Assembly (NCBI GenBank): GCA_045638265.1
Contig: JAZUBA010000051.1
Location: 1-64,000 of the forward strand
Length of the DNA: 64,000 nt
Direction: 5' to 3'
Origin: RGIG4140 sp045638265
GTDB taxonomy: Bacteria > Pseudomonadota > Alphaproteobacteria > CAAHEQ01 > UBA3637
Made by a program: the position numbers and the translations under genes. Positions within the stretch are counted from its first letter, which is position 1, and every line of letters starts with the position of its first letter. The notes below the pieces were generated by a model. It had not been told where the DNA came from. It ran no database searches and saw only the letters and a list, made by a program, of their open reading frames with translations. Below are positions 7,616 through 15,716 of the stretch, piece by piece.

Positions 7616-9796
7616 ATGGCTGATACATTGTTATCTGAACAGCAGGTTAAACAATTAATTGATACGGGAAATTTAGATTTGTCAGAGGCGTTAAAATTAA
7701 TGCCGCAAACAGCTTATAATTTGTTGGCAAATGATTTGACGCAAGCTATTCAAACAGGAGATATGCAAAAAATTAATTCATTGATAACAACTGCACGTTC
7801 TCAAATCAGTCCTGATGTTTATAATAAATTGCAAAACACAACACAAAAAACAGCCTATACATTTCAGGTGTTAAAACAGGTTCAGCATTATCAGAAAGTA
7901 ACAGAAAAAAAAGAAAAAGGTCTGCCTTTAACGGTAAATGACAATTCTTGGCTGAATTTTAAAGATAAGTTAGAACAACAGATTAAAAAAGTAGAAGGAT
8001 ATTATCCGCAGGCATTTACTGATAATCAACAAAGTACTGAACCTACACCTATGGAGTTGGATTCTGTTTTTTTACAGGATGCCGATAATAAAAATACTCA
8101 AAATGTTTTTGGTCGTGAAGAACAATCGTATACTGGCACGGAAACGGCTGATTTGACTTCATTTCAGGTACATCAGGATAATGCTTATCAGTCTATGGAA
8201 AATACGACGGTACAAAAAGATGATTATGCAAATTCTGATACGGTACAAGTTAATCGTGAACCAATATCTGCTATGCGTACGCATTTTTCCGATGAAATGC
8301 AATCATATACAACTAATGAAGGGGTTGATGGAGCTCAGTTTCAATCAATGCAACAGGCACAATCTGGTCAGTTAGCGGAAAATACGACAATACAGAATAA
8401 TTCACAAAACACAGATGTGTTTTATTCCGAATTTGTACCTAATCATTCTGAAAATCCGTATCATCTTCCGCAAAATCAAACAACTAATACGGCAGAGGGT
8501 TCTTCTCAATATATTGATATGTATGAACCGAGTTTGAATCCTGATGGGTTGCCTCATACAATGAGAAGTGGTAATGCGTATGAAATGACAGCCGAAGCGA
8601 TGAAAGAACGGAATGCTCTTAATTCATTACAATCGGTACCTAAAAGTGTTGATGAGACAAATATTCAGAATATGAATGATGCGATTGCCCGTAATAATAT
8701 GGAAACGGGTGGAGGTTTTATCAATGATTTCAAATTAGCTGATGAAGATAAGAGAAGTACAGATTGGAGTAATGTCTGGCAAAATGTAGGTAAGCATTTG
8801 CAAACCGGTGGCGAAAAGAATTTAGATGATTTTTGCATGAAAATGGTAACAGGCAGTCTTCTTGCAGGTGTTGAATTTTTAACACAATGGGCAAATGAAC
8901 AAGTTAAAAATATGAAAGAAGATGCCAAAACAGCTCGCCAAAAAAGATTGGATTACATTGATAGTAATTTAAAAAACAAAGGGTTGACGATGACATCTTT
9001 GGCTTCAAAGTTGGCGCATGATAGTAAATTATGGGTTTTAAACGATCCGGCTTACGCAACTTTGCCCAAAACAGGACCATATAATGCACAACAAAAAGAG
9101 TTACTAAAAAAACAAGAGTTTGCTGCTAAATTGCCTCGAACAAACAACGGGGATATTGATTATGCCAAATTATCCGGTGGGCAGAAAAAACAGCTTCATT
9201 CTTATATAGAAGATTACGCAAAGACAGGACAATGGAAAAGTTTTGTTTATGAAACAACTGGTATTGCATTGCAGACATCTGAAATGAAAAAAATGACAAA
9301 TGACGCAAAAGAAATGCATGTTCGGGTTGATGTTTCCGAATTAAGTCGTCCTTTGCCAGTAAATGAATCTACAGTCATGCCGACAATGCCATTGCCACCA
9401 CAACGTAATAATGAAAATAATATATCTACACCATCATCGGTTGAAGCACAAGTGGCTCCGGTTACGGCATTAAGTCCGGAGGAAATAAAATTACGCCAAG
9501 AAGCACAAAGTGCTATTAAAATGGATAAGTTAGATGATTTGAATGTTTCCGGCACCTTGAAACAACCAAAAGTATTGCGTTTGTCTGATGGGACAACTTT
9601 TGATGTTACCAATGCTACAATGGAAGATTTAAAACGTAAAGAAGAAGAAATTAAACGCAAAAAAGAAGCAAATGACGATATGAGAAACAAAAATAGAGAA
9701 CAACAGCGGATTCTTTCCAATGTTCGTAGTGGTAAAGAAACAACTGTTCAGGCTCCGACACAAACAAGACAAGCCGGTATGGGTGGACGCAGTTAA
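7616..9796 (+). CDS. large polar protein of unknown function
   Basis: 726 aa, with AAGGAG 7 bases before the ATG. It has no signal peptide and no membrane helix. Residues 1–150 are helical. Residues 150–340 are low-complexity, rich in Gln, Asn, Thr and Ser. About 360–560 form a second helical region, containing the segment FCMKMVTGSLLAGVEFLTQW. The C-terminal 100 residues contain a Lys/Glu-rich coiled coil and a basic, Gln-rich tail ending GMGGRS. It is transcribed with 9816–11375 (19-base gap). The Gln/Asn-rich middle suggests a long flexible or surface-exposed segment. I recognise no domain; a substrate or scaffold of the neighbouring VirB6-like system is one possibility. Confidence 0.55.
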   Translation: MADTLLSEQQVKQLIDTGNLDLSEALKLMPQTAYNLLANDLTQAIQTGDMQKINSLITTARSQISPDVYNKLQNTTQKTAYTFQVLKQVQHYQKVTEKKEKGLPLTVNDNSWLNFKDKLEQQIKKVEGYYPQAFTDNQQSTEPTPMELDSVFLQDADNKNTQNVFGREEQSYTGTETADLTSFQVHQDNAYQSMENTTVQKDDYANSDTVQVNREPISAMRTHFSDEMQSYTTNEGVDGAQFQSMQQAQSGQLAENTTIQNNSQNTDVFYSEFVPNHSENPYHLPQNQTTNTAEGSSQYIDMYEPSLNPDGLPHTMRSGNAYEMTAEAMKERNALNSLQSVPKSVDETNIQNMNDAIARNNMETGGGFINDFKLADEDKRSTDWSNVWQNVGKHLQTGGEKNLDDFCMKMVTGSLLAGVEFLTQWANEQVKNMKEDAKTARQKRLDYIDSNLKNKGLTMTSLASKLAHDSKLWVLNDPAYATLPKTGPYNAQQKELLKKQEFAAKLPRTNNGDIDYAKLSGGQKKQLHSYIEDYAKTGQWKSFVYETTGIALQTSEMKKMTNDAKEMHVRVDVSELSRPLPVNESTVMPTMPLPPQRNNENNISTPSSVEAQVAPVTALSPEEIKLRQEAQSAIKMDKLDDLNVSGTLKQPKVLRLSDGTTFDVTNATMEDLKRKEEEIKRKKEANDDMRNKNREQQRILSNVRSGKETTVQAPTQTRQAGMGGRS

Positions 9797-9815
9797 ATAA
9801 TATGGATTAATTAGA

Positions 9816-11375
9816 ATGGCAAAAAAAGCAAAATTTAATTATAAACAGTTTTTTATTGTGGGTGTTGTATGGAGTGCCTTTTTTATAGGTGTTTTCATAC
9901 GGATATTGGGTGTTCTTTTGAAATCCGCCATTCCGGAAAGGGCTATAGCTTTTTTCCAAAATGGATTTAATTTTTTATCTTTAAAAAGTTATTTAAAATA
10001 TTTTGAGTTTTTTAAATCCGGGCATATCGGTATTGAATCATTTGATTCTTTCTTGTTATTCTTTTTTATCATATTTTGGATTCCAATATGGTTGATTTCC
10101 TGGTGGTTTTTGAATAAAGTAAATTGGGGTAAGTTTAAACCAAAACCGAAAAAATCAACGATTACAAAAAAAGTCTTTGAGTTAAAAGAAAATAAACCAT
10201 TGTATCAAATGCCTCGTAAAATGCCTTCTGTTGTGCAGGCAACACGTTATATTGCTCCTAAATTGCCTTCACAAGCTGAAACAGTTGCGTCCGGTGCTAA
10301 AAGTCATACAAATTTAGTTCAAATGATACGGGCTATTGCGGGTCTGGCAAAAAAATATCAGGTTGAAATTTTTCAACATATTTTGTTGGAAGGAAATCGT
10401 GTTCCAATGGCTATTTCAACAGATGCCCGAGCGGTTTTGCTTGAAATTGTGAATAAAAAGAATGTCAACTGGTCAGTTGAATTTACCGATGATGTAACAG
10501 CTGGTGGATGGTATTCTGAAAGTGGTGTCATGGAGCGTTTGGCACAGGATTTAATGGGGGCTTCAGCAGCTTTGGCTCGTTCAGAACCTAATTCAGAAAT
10601 TTTGTCTGCCATTGTTATTACGGACGGTCGTATTTTAAATACAAAACAGGCAATTGATTATTTTCGGTCAAAAGGTATTTTCTTAATTGGGTTTAATAAT
10701 GCTGAACCAAAAAACGAATTACCTGATTTGGCCTCATTTTTAAGTGCTTACTTTGATTTAAAACCCGGTGAACAAGATCCGGCTCCACATCCTGTTGAAA
10801 AAGTGCCACTTCGCTCAAAAACAACAGCTCCGATTGAGTCGGAAATTAAACCGGAAACAGTTCCTGAAAATAATGAAGTATCTTCAGATAGCTCTAGTAA
10901 TGTAGATGATGATTCTGTTGATTCAGATGTTGATGACGATATTGATGTTGACGATGATGACACAAATGTTGGTAATGATTTGGCGGAAGATGATGCGGAA
11001 GAGTTTGAATTTGAAGATGATGATTATAATCATTATCCAGATTCGGAAGATGCTTCTCAATTTGAAGGAAATTCAACAGAATTAGAAGAACAGCAGAGTG
11101 ATGTTGAAGAAGCAGCTAGATTGAGAGCAGAGGAAGAAGCAAGATTGATTACTCAAAGACATGCTGAAGAGCAAGCTCAATACATTGCAAAATTACGAGC
11201 AGAAGCAGAGGCTCGTTTACAAGCAAAAATAGAACAGCAACGATCTACTGAAGAATCGCATTTGCAGGTGCAAAATCAATCTGCCAATGCACAACACCAA
11301 ACAATGGGGCAGGTTGGACACTCAACGACAAAAGTCAGAGCACCAATGCCGATTAATAAGCCTACAGTAGAATAA
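9816..11375 (+). CDS. membrane-anchored protein with acidic and coiled-coil C-terminus
   Basis: 519 aa. Two clear membrane helices (about residues 9–32 and 72–100) are followed by a basic linker with KPKPKKS. A soluble alpha/beta domain of about 160–320 ends in SAIVITDGRIL and FRSKGIFLIGFNN. That ending resembles the second half of an Mrr-type restriction-endonuclease fold, but I see no D…(D/E)xK catalytic set, so any nuclease relationship would be to an inactive member. Residues 345–400 are extremely acidic (runs of Asp with Val/Ser), and 415–480 are an Ala/Glu/Arg coiled coil. It follows 7616–9796 by 19 bases. A structural or docking role at the inner membrane is plausible; no function is assigned. 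Confidence 0.55.
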   Translation: MAKKAKFNYKQFFIVGVVWSAFFIGVFIRILGVLLKSAIPERAIAFFQNGFNFLSLKSYLKYFEFFKSGHIGIESFDSFLLFFFIIFWIPIWLISWWFLNKVNWGKFKPKPKKSTITKKVFELKENKPLYQMPRKMPSVVQATRYIAPKLPSQAETVASGAKSHTNLVQMIRAIAGLAKKYQVEIFQHILLEGNRVPMAISTDARAVLLEIVNKKNVNWSVEFTDDVTAGGWYSESGVMERLAQDLMGASAALARSEPNSEILSAIVITDGRILNTKQAIDYFRSKGIFLIGFNNAEPKNELPDLASFLSAYFDLKPGEQDPAPHPVEKVPLRSKTTAPIESEIKPETVPENNEVSSDSSSNVDDDSVDSDVDDDIDVDDDDTNVGNDLAEDDAEEFEFEDDDYNHYPDSEDASQFEGNSTELEEQQSDVEEAARLRAEEEARLITQRHAEEQAQYIAKLRAEAEARLQAKIEQQRSTEESHLQVQNQSANAQHQTMGQVGHSTTKVRAPMPINKPTVE

Positions 11376-11389
11376 AAATAGGATAATAT

Positions 11390-11896
11390 ATGGCCGAAAG
11401 ATTAGATTTAAAAACAATTAAAGATATGCCGATTTTTGCCAAAATCAGTTATTTGTTTGCAACTTGGTTTGGTAGTGGGTTATCTCCAAAAGCACCGGGG
11501 ACTATGGGTTCGTTTTGTTCATTACCATTAGTTTGGCTTGCTTCATTTTATGGTTTTTGGGGTGTTTTAATCGCCTCTGTTTTAATATTTTTTGTCGGTT
11601 GGTATACAACAGATGTTGTATTAAAAACGCAAAAAAAACATGACCCGGGGTATGTTGTTATTGATGAAACTGTTGGTCAGACATTGACTTTTTTATGGGT
11701 AGCAACAACTGGTATGTCATGGTATATTTATTTAATCGGATTTGGATTGTTTCGGTTTTTTGATATCGTTAAAATATGGCCGGCATCTTATTTTGATAAA
11801 AAAGTTGAAAATGCGTTTGGTGTAATGACGGATGATGTTATTGCCGGATTGTATGCTTCACTTGTTTTATTTGGACTAGTTTATTTTGTTTTTTAA
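11390..11896 (+). CDS. pgpA: phosphatidylglycerophosphatase A
   Basis: 168 aa, the usual length of the PgpA family. It removes the phosphate from phosphatidylglycerol phosphate in phosphatidylglycerol synthesis at the inner membrane. The diagnostic segments are present: WFGSGLSPKAPGTMGS near residues 26–40, and DPGYVVIDETVGQ near 82–94, whose acidic residues bind metal. Four hydrophobic segments follow. It lies 14 bases after 9816–11375 and 17 bases before the next gene, so this housekeeping enzyme is in an operon with the unrecognised genes. Confidence 0.93.
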   Translation: MAERLDLKTIKDMPIFAKISYLFATWFGSGLSPKAPGTMGSFCSLPLVWLASFYGFWGVLIASVLIFFVGWYTTDVVLKTQKKHDPGYVVIDETVGQTLTFLWVATTGMSWYIYLIGFGLFRFFDIVKIWPASYFDKKVENAFGVMTDDVIAGLYASLVLFGLVYFVF

Positions 11897-11913
11897 TATA
11901 AAGGAGTAGAAAA

Positions 11914-12150
11914 ATGACAGAAGAAGAAATTTTAAACAATAATAGCCATTTTAAGCATTCATTGGAATTGTATGCAAAAGCTAAAGGATATGAGTTAACA
12001 CCGTTTGCTGATAAAATTATCAACCGTTGTATTAATGCATGCAAAGGTTGTTGTCCTTGTGATGTTTCTCGAGGTTTTTGCCCGTGTGGAGAACACGAAA
12101 AAGAAATTGCAGAAAAAGGTCATTGTCATTGTAATTTGTTCAAGAAATAA
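11914..12150 (+). CDS. ferredoxin-thioredoxin reductase catalytic-chain-like protein
   Basis: 78 aa, with AAGGAG 7 bases upstream of the ATG. The C-terminal half carries the pattern CCPC, six residues, CPC, twelve residues, CHCNLF. This matches the CPC…CPC…CHC signature that in ferredoxin-thioredoxin reductase beta chains holds a 4Fe-4S cluster beside a redox-active disulfide. The first spacing is shorter than in the plant and cyanobacterial enzymes. The length agrees with short bacterial homologues. No ferredoxin or thioredoxin gene is adjacent. It is the last gene of the operon, followed by a terminator. Confidence 0.75.
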   Translation: MTEEEILNNNSHFKHSLELYAKAKGYELTPFADKIINRCINACKGCCPCDVSRGFCPCGEHEKEIAEKGHCHCNLFKK

Positions 12151-12157
12151 AAAAAAT

Positions 12158-12186
12158 AAATCCGGTTGTTTCAGCCGGATTTTTTT
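12158..12186 (+). terminator. terminator after 11914–12150
   Basis: AAATCCGG and CCGGATTT arms around TTGTTTCAG, followed by a T run, 8 bases after the stop codon. Confidence 0.88.
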
Positions 12187-12418
12187 ATACAATTTAATAT
12201 CAGACTAATTAATTGGATTTACTGTTAATTAATACAGAAAAAACAGAATGTTAATATTATTTATTATTCAAACAGGATAAATTACAAGTGTTTAATCCTT
12301 ATATTCTCCTAGTAAATATTATGCACAAGGTTCAATTGATAGCTCTATTCTCAATGGTAATAAACGTTTCTTATAAAGCTATTTTTATTATATCTGATGT
12401 TCTCTGATAGTGTGTATA

Positions 12419-13387
12419 TTAATTTGAGTGATTAGATGGTAATTTTTTTACGGCATTTTCAAGTTCGTGTTGCTTTGCTTTTTCTGGATCTATTTGGGAT
12501 AAAGGAACATCATCTAAATTTCCTGTTAATGATGGTGTTTCGTTAAAATCAAGGGCAATAGAATTAATACAATACCGATTACCCGTAATGGTTGGTCCGT
12601 CTGGAAAAACGTGCCCTAAATGACTGCCACAGCAAGAACAGATGACTTCATTGCGGATCATAAAATTTGAAAAATCAACTTTTGTTTTAACAGCTTCTGG
12701 GAGAGAACGGTCAAAACTAGGCCATCCACATGTTGAATTAAATTTTGCCGTTGAATCAAATAGCGGTTGTCCGCATGCACCACACCGATAATATCCCTTT
12801 CCGTCAAAAGAAACGTATTTCCCTGTATAAGGTGATTCTGTTCCTTTTTCTCTCATCACGTGATACCTTTCTTTACTCATTTTTGAGCGATAATAAGCGT
12901 TTTTATCAAAAAATTTATTATGATTAAAACACTTTTTTCCAGTATATTTTTCAAAATAATGTTGATGATAATCTTCAGCAGGATAAAAGACAGTTAACAG
13001 TTCAAGCGATGTAACAATCGGTTGTTGGAAGAATGGTTGAAATTCTTTTATTTTATGAATAAATTGTTCCTTTTCTTCATCTGTATGATAAAACAACGCC
13101 GATCGATATTGAGAACCGATATCAGCTCCTTGACGATTTAATGTTGTCGGATTGTGTGTTTGAAAAAAAGTATCTAACAAATCATCAGCAGATACTTTGC
13201 TGGAATTGTATCTGATTTTAACCGCTTCGGCGTGTCCTGTTTTTCCTGAACAAACATCTTCATATGTTGGATTTTTAAAATGACCGCCTGTGTATCCTGT
13301 TTGTGTATCTTCAACCCCAACCATCCTGTCAAAAACTTGTTGTACACCCCAAAAACAACCGCCTGAAACAATTAATTCGTTTAACAT
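12419..13387 (-). CDS. msrAB: fused peptide methionine sulfoxide reductase MsrA/MsrB
   Basis: 322 aa. It reduces both stereoisomers of oxidised methionine in proteins. The MsrA domain (1–about 160) has the catalytic GGCFWG motif with Cys11. The MsrB domain (about 185–310) has the zinc-type pairs CGACG and CSCCG, the CGWPSF segment, GSHLGHVFPDGP and the catalytic RYCINS. The start at 13387 is chosen because GGAGG lies 6 bases upstream and the MsrA domain begins at once; a longer frame reaching 13489 would add a hydrophobic leader without support. With no signal peptide from this start, the enzyme is predicted to be cytosolic. No partner gene is adjacent. Confidence 0.95.
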   Translation of the reverse strand: MLNELIVSGGCFWGVQQVFDRMVGVEDTQTGYTGGHFKNPTYEDVCSGKTGHAEAVKIRYNSSKVSADDLLDTFFQTHNPTTLNRQGADIGSQYRSALFYHTDEEKEQFIHKIKEFQPFFQQPIVTSLELLTVFYPAEDYHQHYFEKYTGKKCFNHNKFFDKNAYYRSKMSKERYHVMREKGTESPYTGKYVSFDGKGYYRCGACGQPLFDSTAKFNSTCGWPSFDRSLPEAVKTKVDFSNFMIRNEVICSCCGSHLGHVFPDGPTITGNRYCINSIALDFNETPSLTGNLDDVPLSQIDPEKAKQHELENAVKKLPSNHSN

Positions 13388-13617
13388 ATGCCACCTCCGA
13401 TTATTAAATAGGTGAGATTTCAAAAAAATAAAGATTATTTTTGCACAAGAAACAAAAATAATCATAAAAATCATATCGGCAATTATCAATATACAACTGA
13501 TATTGTATATAATTTATCATATTTGATAAAATTTAATTGTAACAAAAGGTATAGTTATTTGTGGAAGGAGGGAGACTTTTCTTGTTTTTGGTATGTAATT
13601 TAGTCGTTTGGAAAAAT

Positions 13618-13647
13618 AAAAAAGACGGGATAAATCCCGTCTTTTTT
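13618..13647 (-). terminator. terminator of pilin-like gene 13658–14674
   Basis: AAAAGACGGGA and TCCCGTCTTTT arms around TAAA, 11 bases after the leftward gene; T runs on both sides make it bidirectional. Confidence 0.88.
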
Positions 13648-13657
13648 GTGTAAATAA

Positions 13658-14674
13658 TTACAATGCACAGCTATGGTGAATTGCAATAGGTTCTTCTGTA
13701 TATCCACCAGCAAAGTTGATTTTTTTCCTACCACCAATGTAGTATGTTTCATTACTTCCATCTGGTGACCAAGTTAAGCCACCATATGTAAAAAATGAAT
13801 TTGCCATGTATTCACTGCAATATTCTTTAATACCACTCCAATCCATTGCAATCAGTTCTTCTCGTGTTGGACCGTTTCCATTTCCATCACTGACCGTAAG
13901 ACCAATTAGTTGGGTCATATAGCTTCCAGTTCCTGTAATATATATACCACATGTAACAACAGCAGATGTATCACCATCATTGAATTGTAAATCAGATAAT
14001 CTGACTTCGGTTTCATGTTTACCAGTTGAATTTCCACCTATCGGACATGCTGGTTCTATTTCTTCTTCTGGTTCTTCCGGTTCTTCTGGTTCTCCTTCGT
14101 TTCCTTCATTTCCTCCTTCCGGTTCTTCTTGATCAGGAGATAACGCGGTTTCGTCTGTATCAAAGAAAATTTCAATCCGATTATTTCCATCTACGCAATT
14201 TGTTCCGATTTCATCAATATTATCATTAATATGGTGTTCTACATAATATTGCATATTTGAAGTCATTTCTGCTATATTACGACAGACGCCCTGGGGGATG
14301 TTATCAAGGATAAAATAATAGCCTGTTTCATCAATATCACAAGGTTCATTTGACTCTGTATCAGCACCACAACCATAATCAAAATTAAAATTGGATGATA
14401 TAATATGACCATTATCATAAGGATTGCCTAATGCCATTATGGCATTGTTTTCATGAGGTGTTAAAAACCAACTAGACACAAGCGTATTTAATGCATTCAA
14501 TTCTCCAACGGCATTATTGGCTTGGTTTTTATTCATAGCATAAGTATAACCCTGAATTCCGCCGATTGAAAGAACACCGATAATGGCTAAAACACCTAAT
14601 ATTTCTACCATAGACCGACCACGTTCGTTTATATAACCAAAGTGATGTTGTGATTTTTTGAAAAATTTATTCAT
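13658..14674 (-). CDS. prepilin-like protein with acidic linker and C-terminal domain
   Basis: 338 aa. A short basic leader precedes GRSMVEILGV (the Glu is at +5 relative to the Gly) and a hydrophobic helix, the type IV pilin/pseudopilin N-terminus. The residue after the presumed cleavage Gly is Arg rather than Phe or Met. About 150 residues of pilin-like domain follow, then a Gly/Glu/Pro-rich linker (about 185–210, repeats of EEPEEPEE). The C-terminal domain of about 125 residues has paired Cys and an aromatic, beta-rich composition. Promoter module A lies 37 bases upstream. The ribosome-binding site is an unusual GGGGGG. It is predicted to be exported and assembled or surface-anchored by a type IV pilus-type machinery not present in the window. 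Confidence 0.75.
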   Translation of the reverse strand: MNKFFKKSQHHFGYINERGRSMVEILGVLAIIGVLSIGGIQGYTYAMNKNQANNAVGELNALNTLVSSWFLTPHENNAIMALGNPYDNGHIISSNFNFDYGCGADTESNEPCDIDETGYYFILDNIPQGVCRNIAEMTSNMQYYVEHHINDNIDEIGTNCVDGNNRIEIFFDTDETALSPDQEEPEGGNEGNEGEPEEPEEPEEEIEPACPIGGNSTGKHETEVRLSDLQFNDGDTSAVVTCGIYITGTGSYMTQLIGLTVSDGNGNGPTREELIAMDWSGIKEYCSEYMANSFFTYGGLTWSPDGSNETYYIGGRKKINFAGGYTEEPIAIHHSCAL

Positions 14675-14710
14675 TTAACCCCCCCATATATTGAAAATTG
14701 AACTGATATG

Positions 14711-14880
14711 ATTGTAATTAAAAGTACGTTTATGTGCAACGATTTCACATATAAGGGCAAAAAAGAGACGAATCGGGAGAAATATTTTGAACAAGCCGAT
14801 ATATTAAAATCATAAGAAGTGAAAAAAAATGCAAAAATATAAAAAAAAGTGTTGCAATTTAACGTAGGTTAATATGCAAC
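14711..14880. promoter_or_regulatory. regulatory module A (paired 30-bp inverted promoter elements)
   Basis: The element at 14711–14740, read leftward, is TTGCAC, 17 bases, TACAAT; its spacer contains AACGTACTTTTAAT. It lies 37 bases before the pilin-like start at 14674. The second element, 14851–14880, is inverted and reads rightward as TTGCAA, 17 bases and then a poor -10 (TGCAAC). The roughly 110 bases between them are nearly identical to module B (34526–34696), in the same orientation relative to the pilin-like gene. The spacer centre GTAC is nearly palindromic, as an operator would be. Confidence 0.72.
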
Positions 14881-15236
14881 GATTTTTTCATTTTTGTATA
14901 TTTTTCTTGTTGTGTAATTCTGTGTTAAATTTTTGAAAATAAAAGAATTTTTAAATTTTTACCTATTTTTGAGAAAATGATTATATTTTGGAGACTGCAT
15001 AAATTCAAAATAATACATGTTCAATTTTTATTATATACAAAATGAATCAGATTTGAAAACAAACATATCTATACACAAAAATATTTATTTGTAATTATAT
15101 TTTTATGTTTACATTAAAAGGTTTTTTATCTGGAATATTTTTTAAAAATTTACTTTGTAAATCGGGATAGTTTTTTATTCATCATTATTTTTCTGAACAA
15201 GCTTTATCGTTTGCTCTTATTGTTCTGTTTTAATAA
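14881..15236. other. AT-rich region without recognised gene
   Basis: No convincing open frame exists on either strand. It lies between the right end of module A and an orphan terminator (15237–15265). It could therefore be a short non-coding transcript of about 350 bases, or the remains of a lost divergent gene. Confidence 0.4.
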
Positions 15237-15265
15237 AAAAAGACGATATTTGCATACCGTCTTTT
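15237..15265. terminator. orphan terminator hairpin
   Basis: AAAAGACG and CGTCTTTT arms, extended by three more pairs with one mismatch, around TTGC, with A and T runs on the two sides. No annotated gene ends here. On the minus strand it follows a copy of the tRNA-Pro 3' terminal bases, and it may be the original terminator of that tRNA. Confidence 0.6.
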
Positions 15266-15275
15266 AAATGGTCGG
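15265..15275. repeat. short direct repeat, candidate attachment-site remnant
   Basis: TAAATGGTCGG is identical to 19562–19572. There it spans the last bases of tRNA-Pro (CCGACCA on the minus strand) and 4 bases downstream. The two copies bracket the restriction-modification genes, and each stands beside a terminator hairpin. Eleven bases is short, and no integrase is present. Confidence 0.4.
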
Positions 15276-15531
15276 ATTAACCCCTACTAAATTATAAAAA
15301 AACACCCCATTTTATATAACATGATTTTTTTGTTCTTTTTCAGAGTGTTATGATAATGCTGTCGAACTTTCTCATCCATACTGATGGGGTTGACTAAATT
15401 TACTGCTCACTTGTTTTGTAAAAAATTTTTTTGTTGTTTTTCAATGAAATACACTGACCACTAGGCTATAACTTGACTTTTTTATTTTTCTAAGCATTGG
15501 TATAAGTCAGATTATTAAAAAAGGAGATACA

Positions 15532-15705
15532 ATGTCAAAAGAAACAGAAAAATTAATTAAAATTATCCTGCCTGATTTATTAAATTATTTAGAAATGGTT
15601 GAAAGTGGAGAGATTGTTGAAAAACGAATTAATAAAAATAATCTTTCTAAACGAAAAGAAGAGGATGAAAATCTTGAAGAATACGATACTACCAAAAACA
15701 AATAA
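15532..15705 (+). CDS. small acidic protein, 57 aa, convergent with the nuclease gene
   Basis: An ATG with AAAGGAG 6 bases upstream and an extended -10 (TGGTATAAG) about 25 bases further up supports expression. The product is 57 aa, helical and highly charged: KETEKLIKIILPDLL at the start, KRKEEDENLEEYD near the end. It has no Cys and no membrane segment. It ends 12 bases before the stop codon of the converging nuclease gene 15717–16214 and lies inside the restriction-modification island. It resembles no control (C) protein that I know, as it lacks a helix-turn-helix. Function unknown. Confidence 0.55.
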   Translation: MSKETEKLIKIILPDLLNYLEMVESGEIVEKRINKNNLSKRKEEDENLEEYDTTKNK

Positions 15706-15716
15706 AATTTTTATTA

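Noticed and set aside
9247..9720. 157-aa leftward frame inside the 726-aa gene
   Set aside because: It is a complementary-strand shadow without start signal or recognisable domain.
13388..13489. N-terminal extension of MsrAB
   Set aside because: The extension is a hydrophobic artefact of an open upstream frame; GGAGG and the MsrA domain begin at 13387.
14711..14880. Module A as a transposon or miniature inverted-repeat element
   Set aside because: No target-site duplication is seen, the inverted ends read as working promoters, and all copies stand at a fixed distance from start codons where a gene is present.
15265..15345. Second tRNA gene next to the repeated tRNA 3' end
   Set aside because: No T arm, anticodon stem or acceptor partner can be formed; only the terminal bases match.
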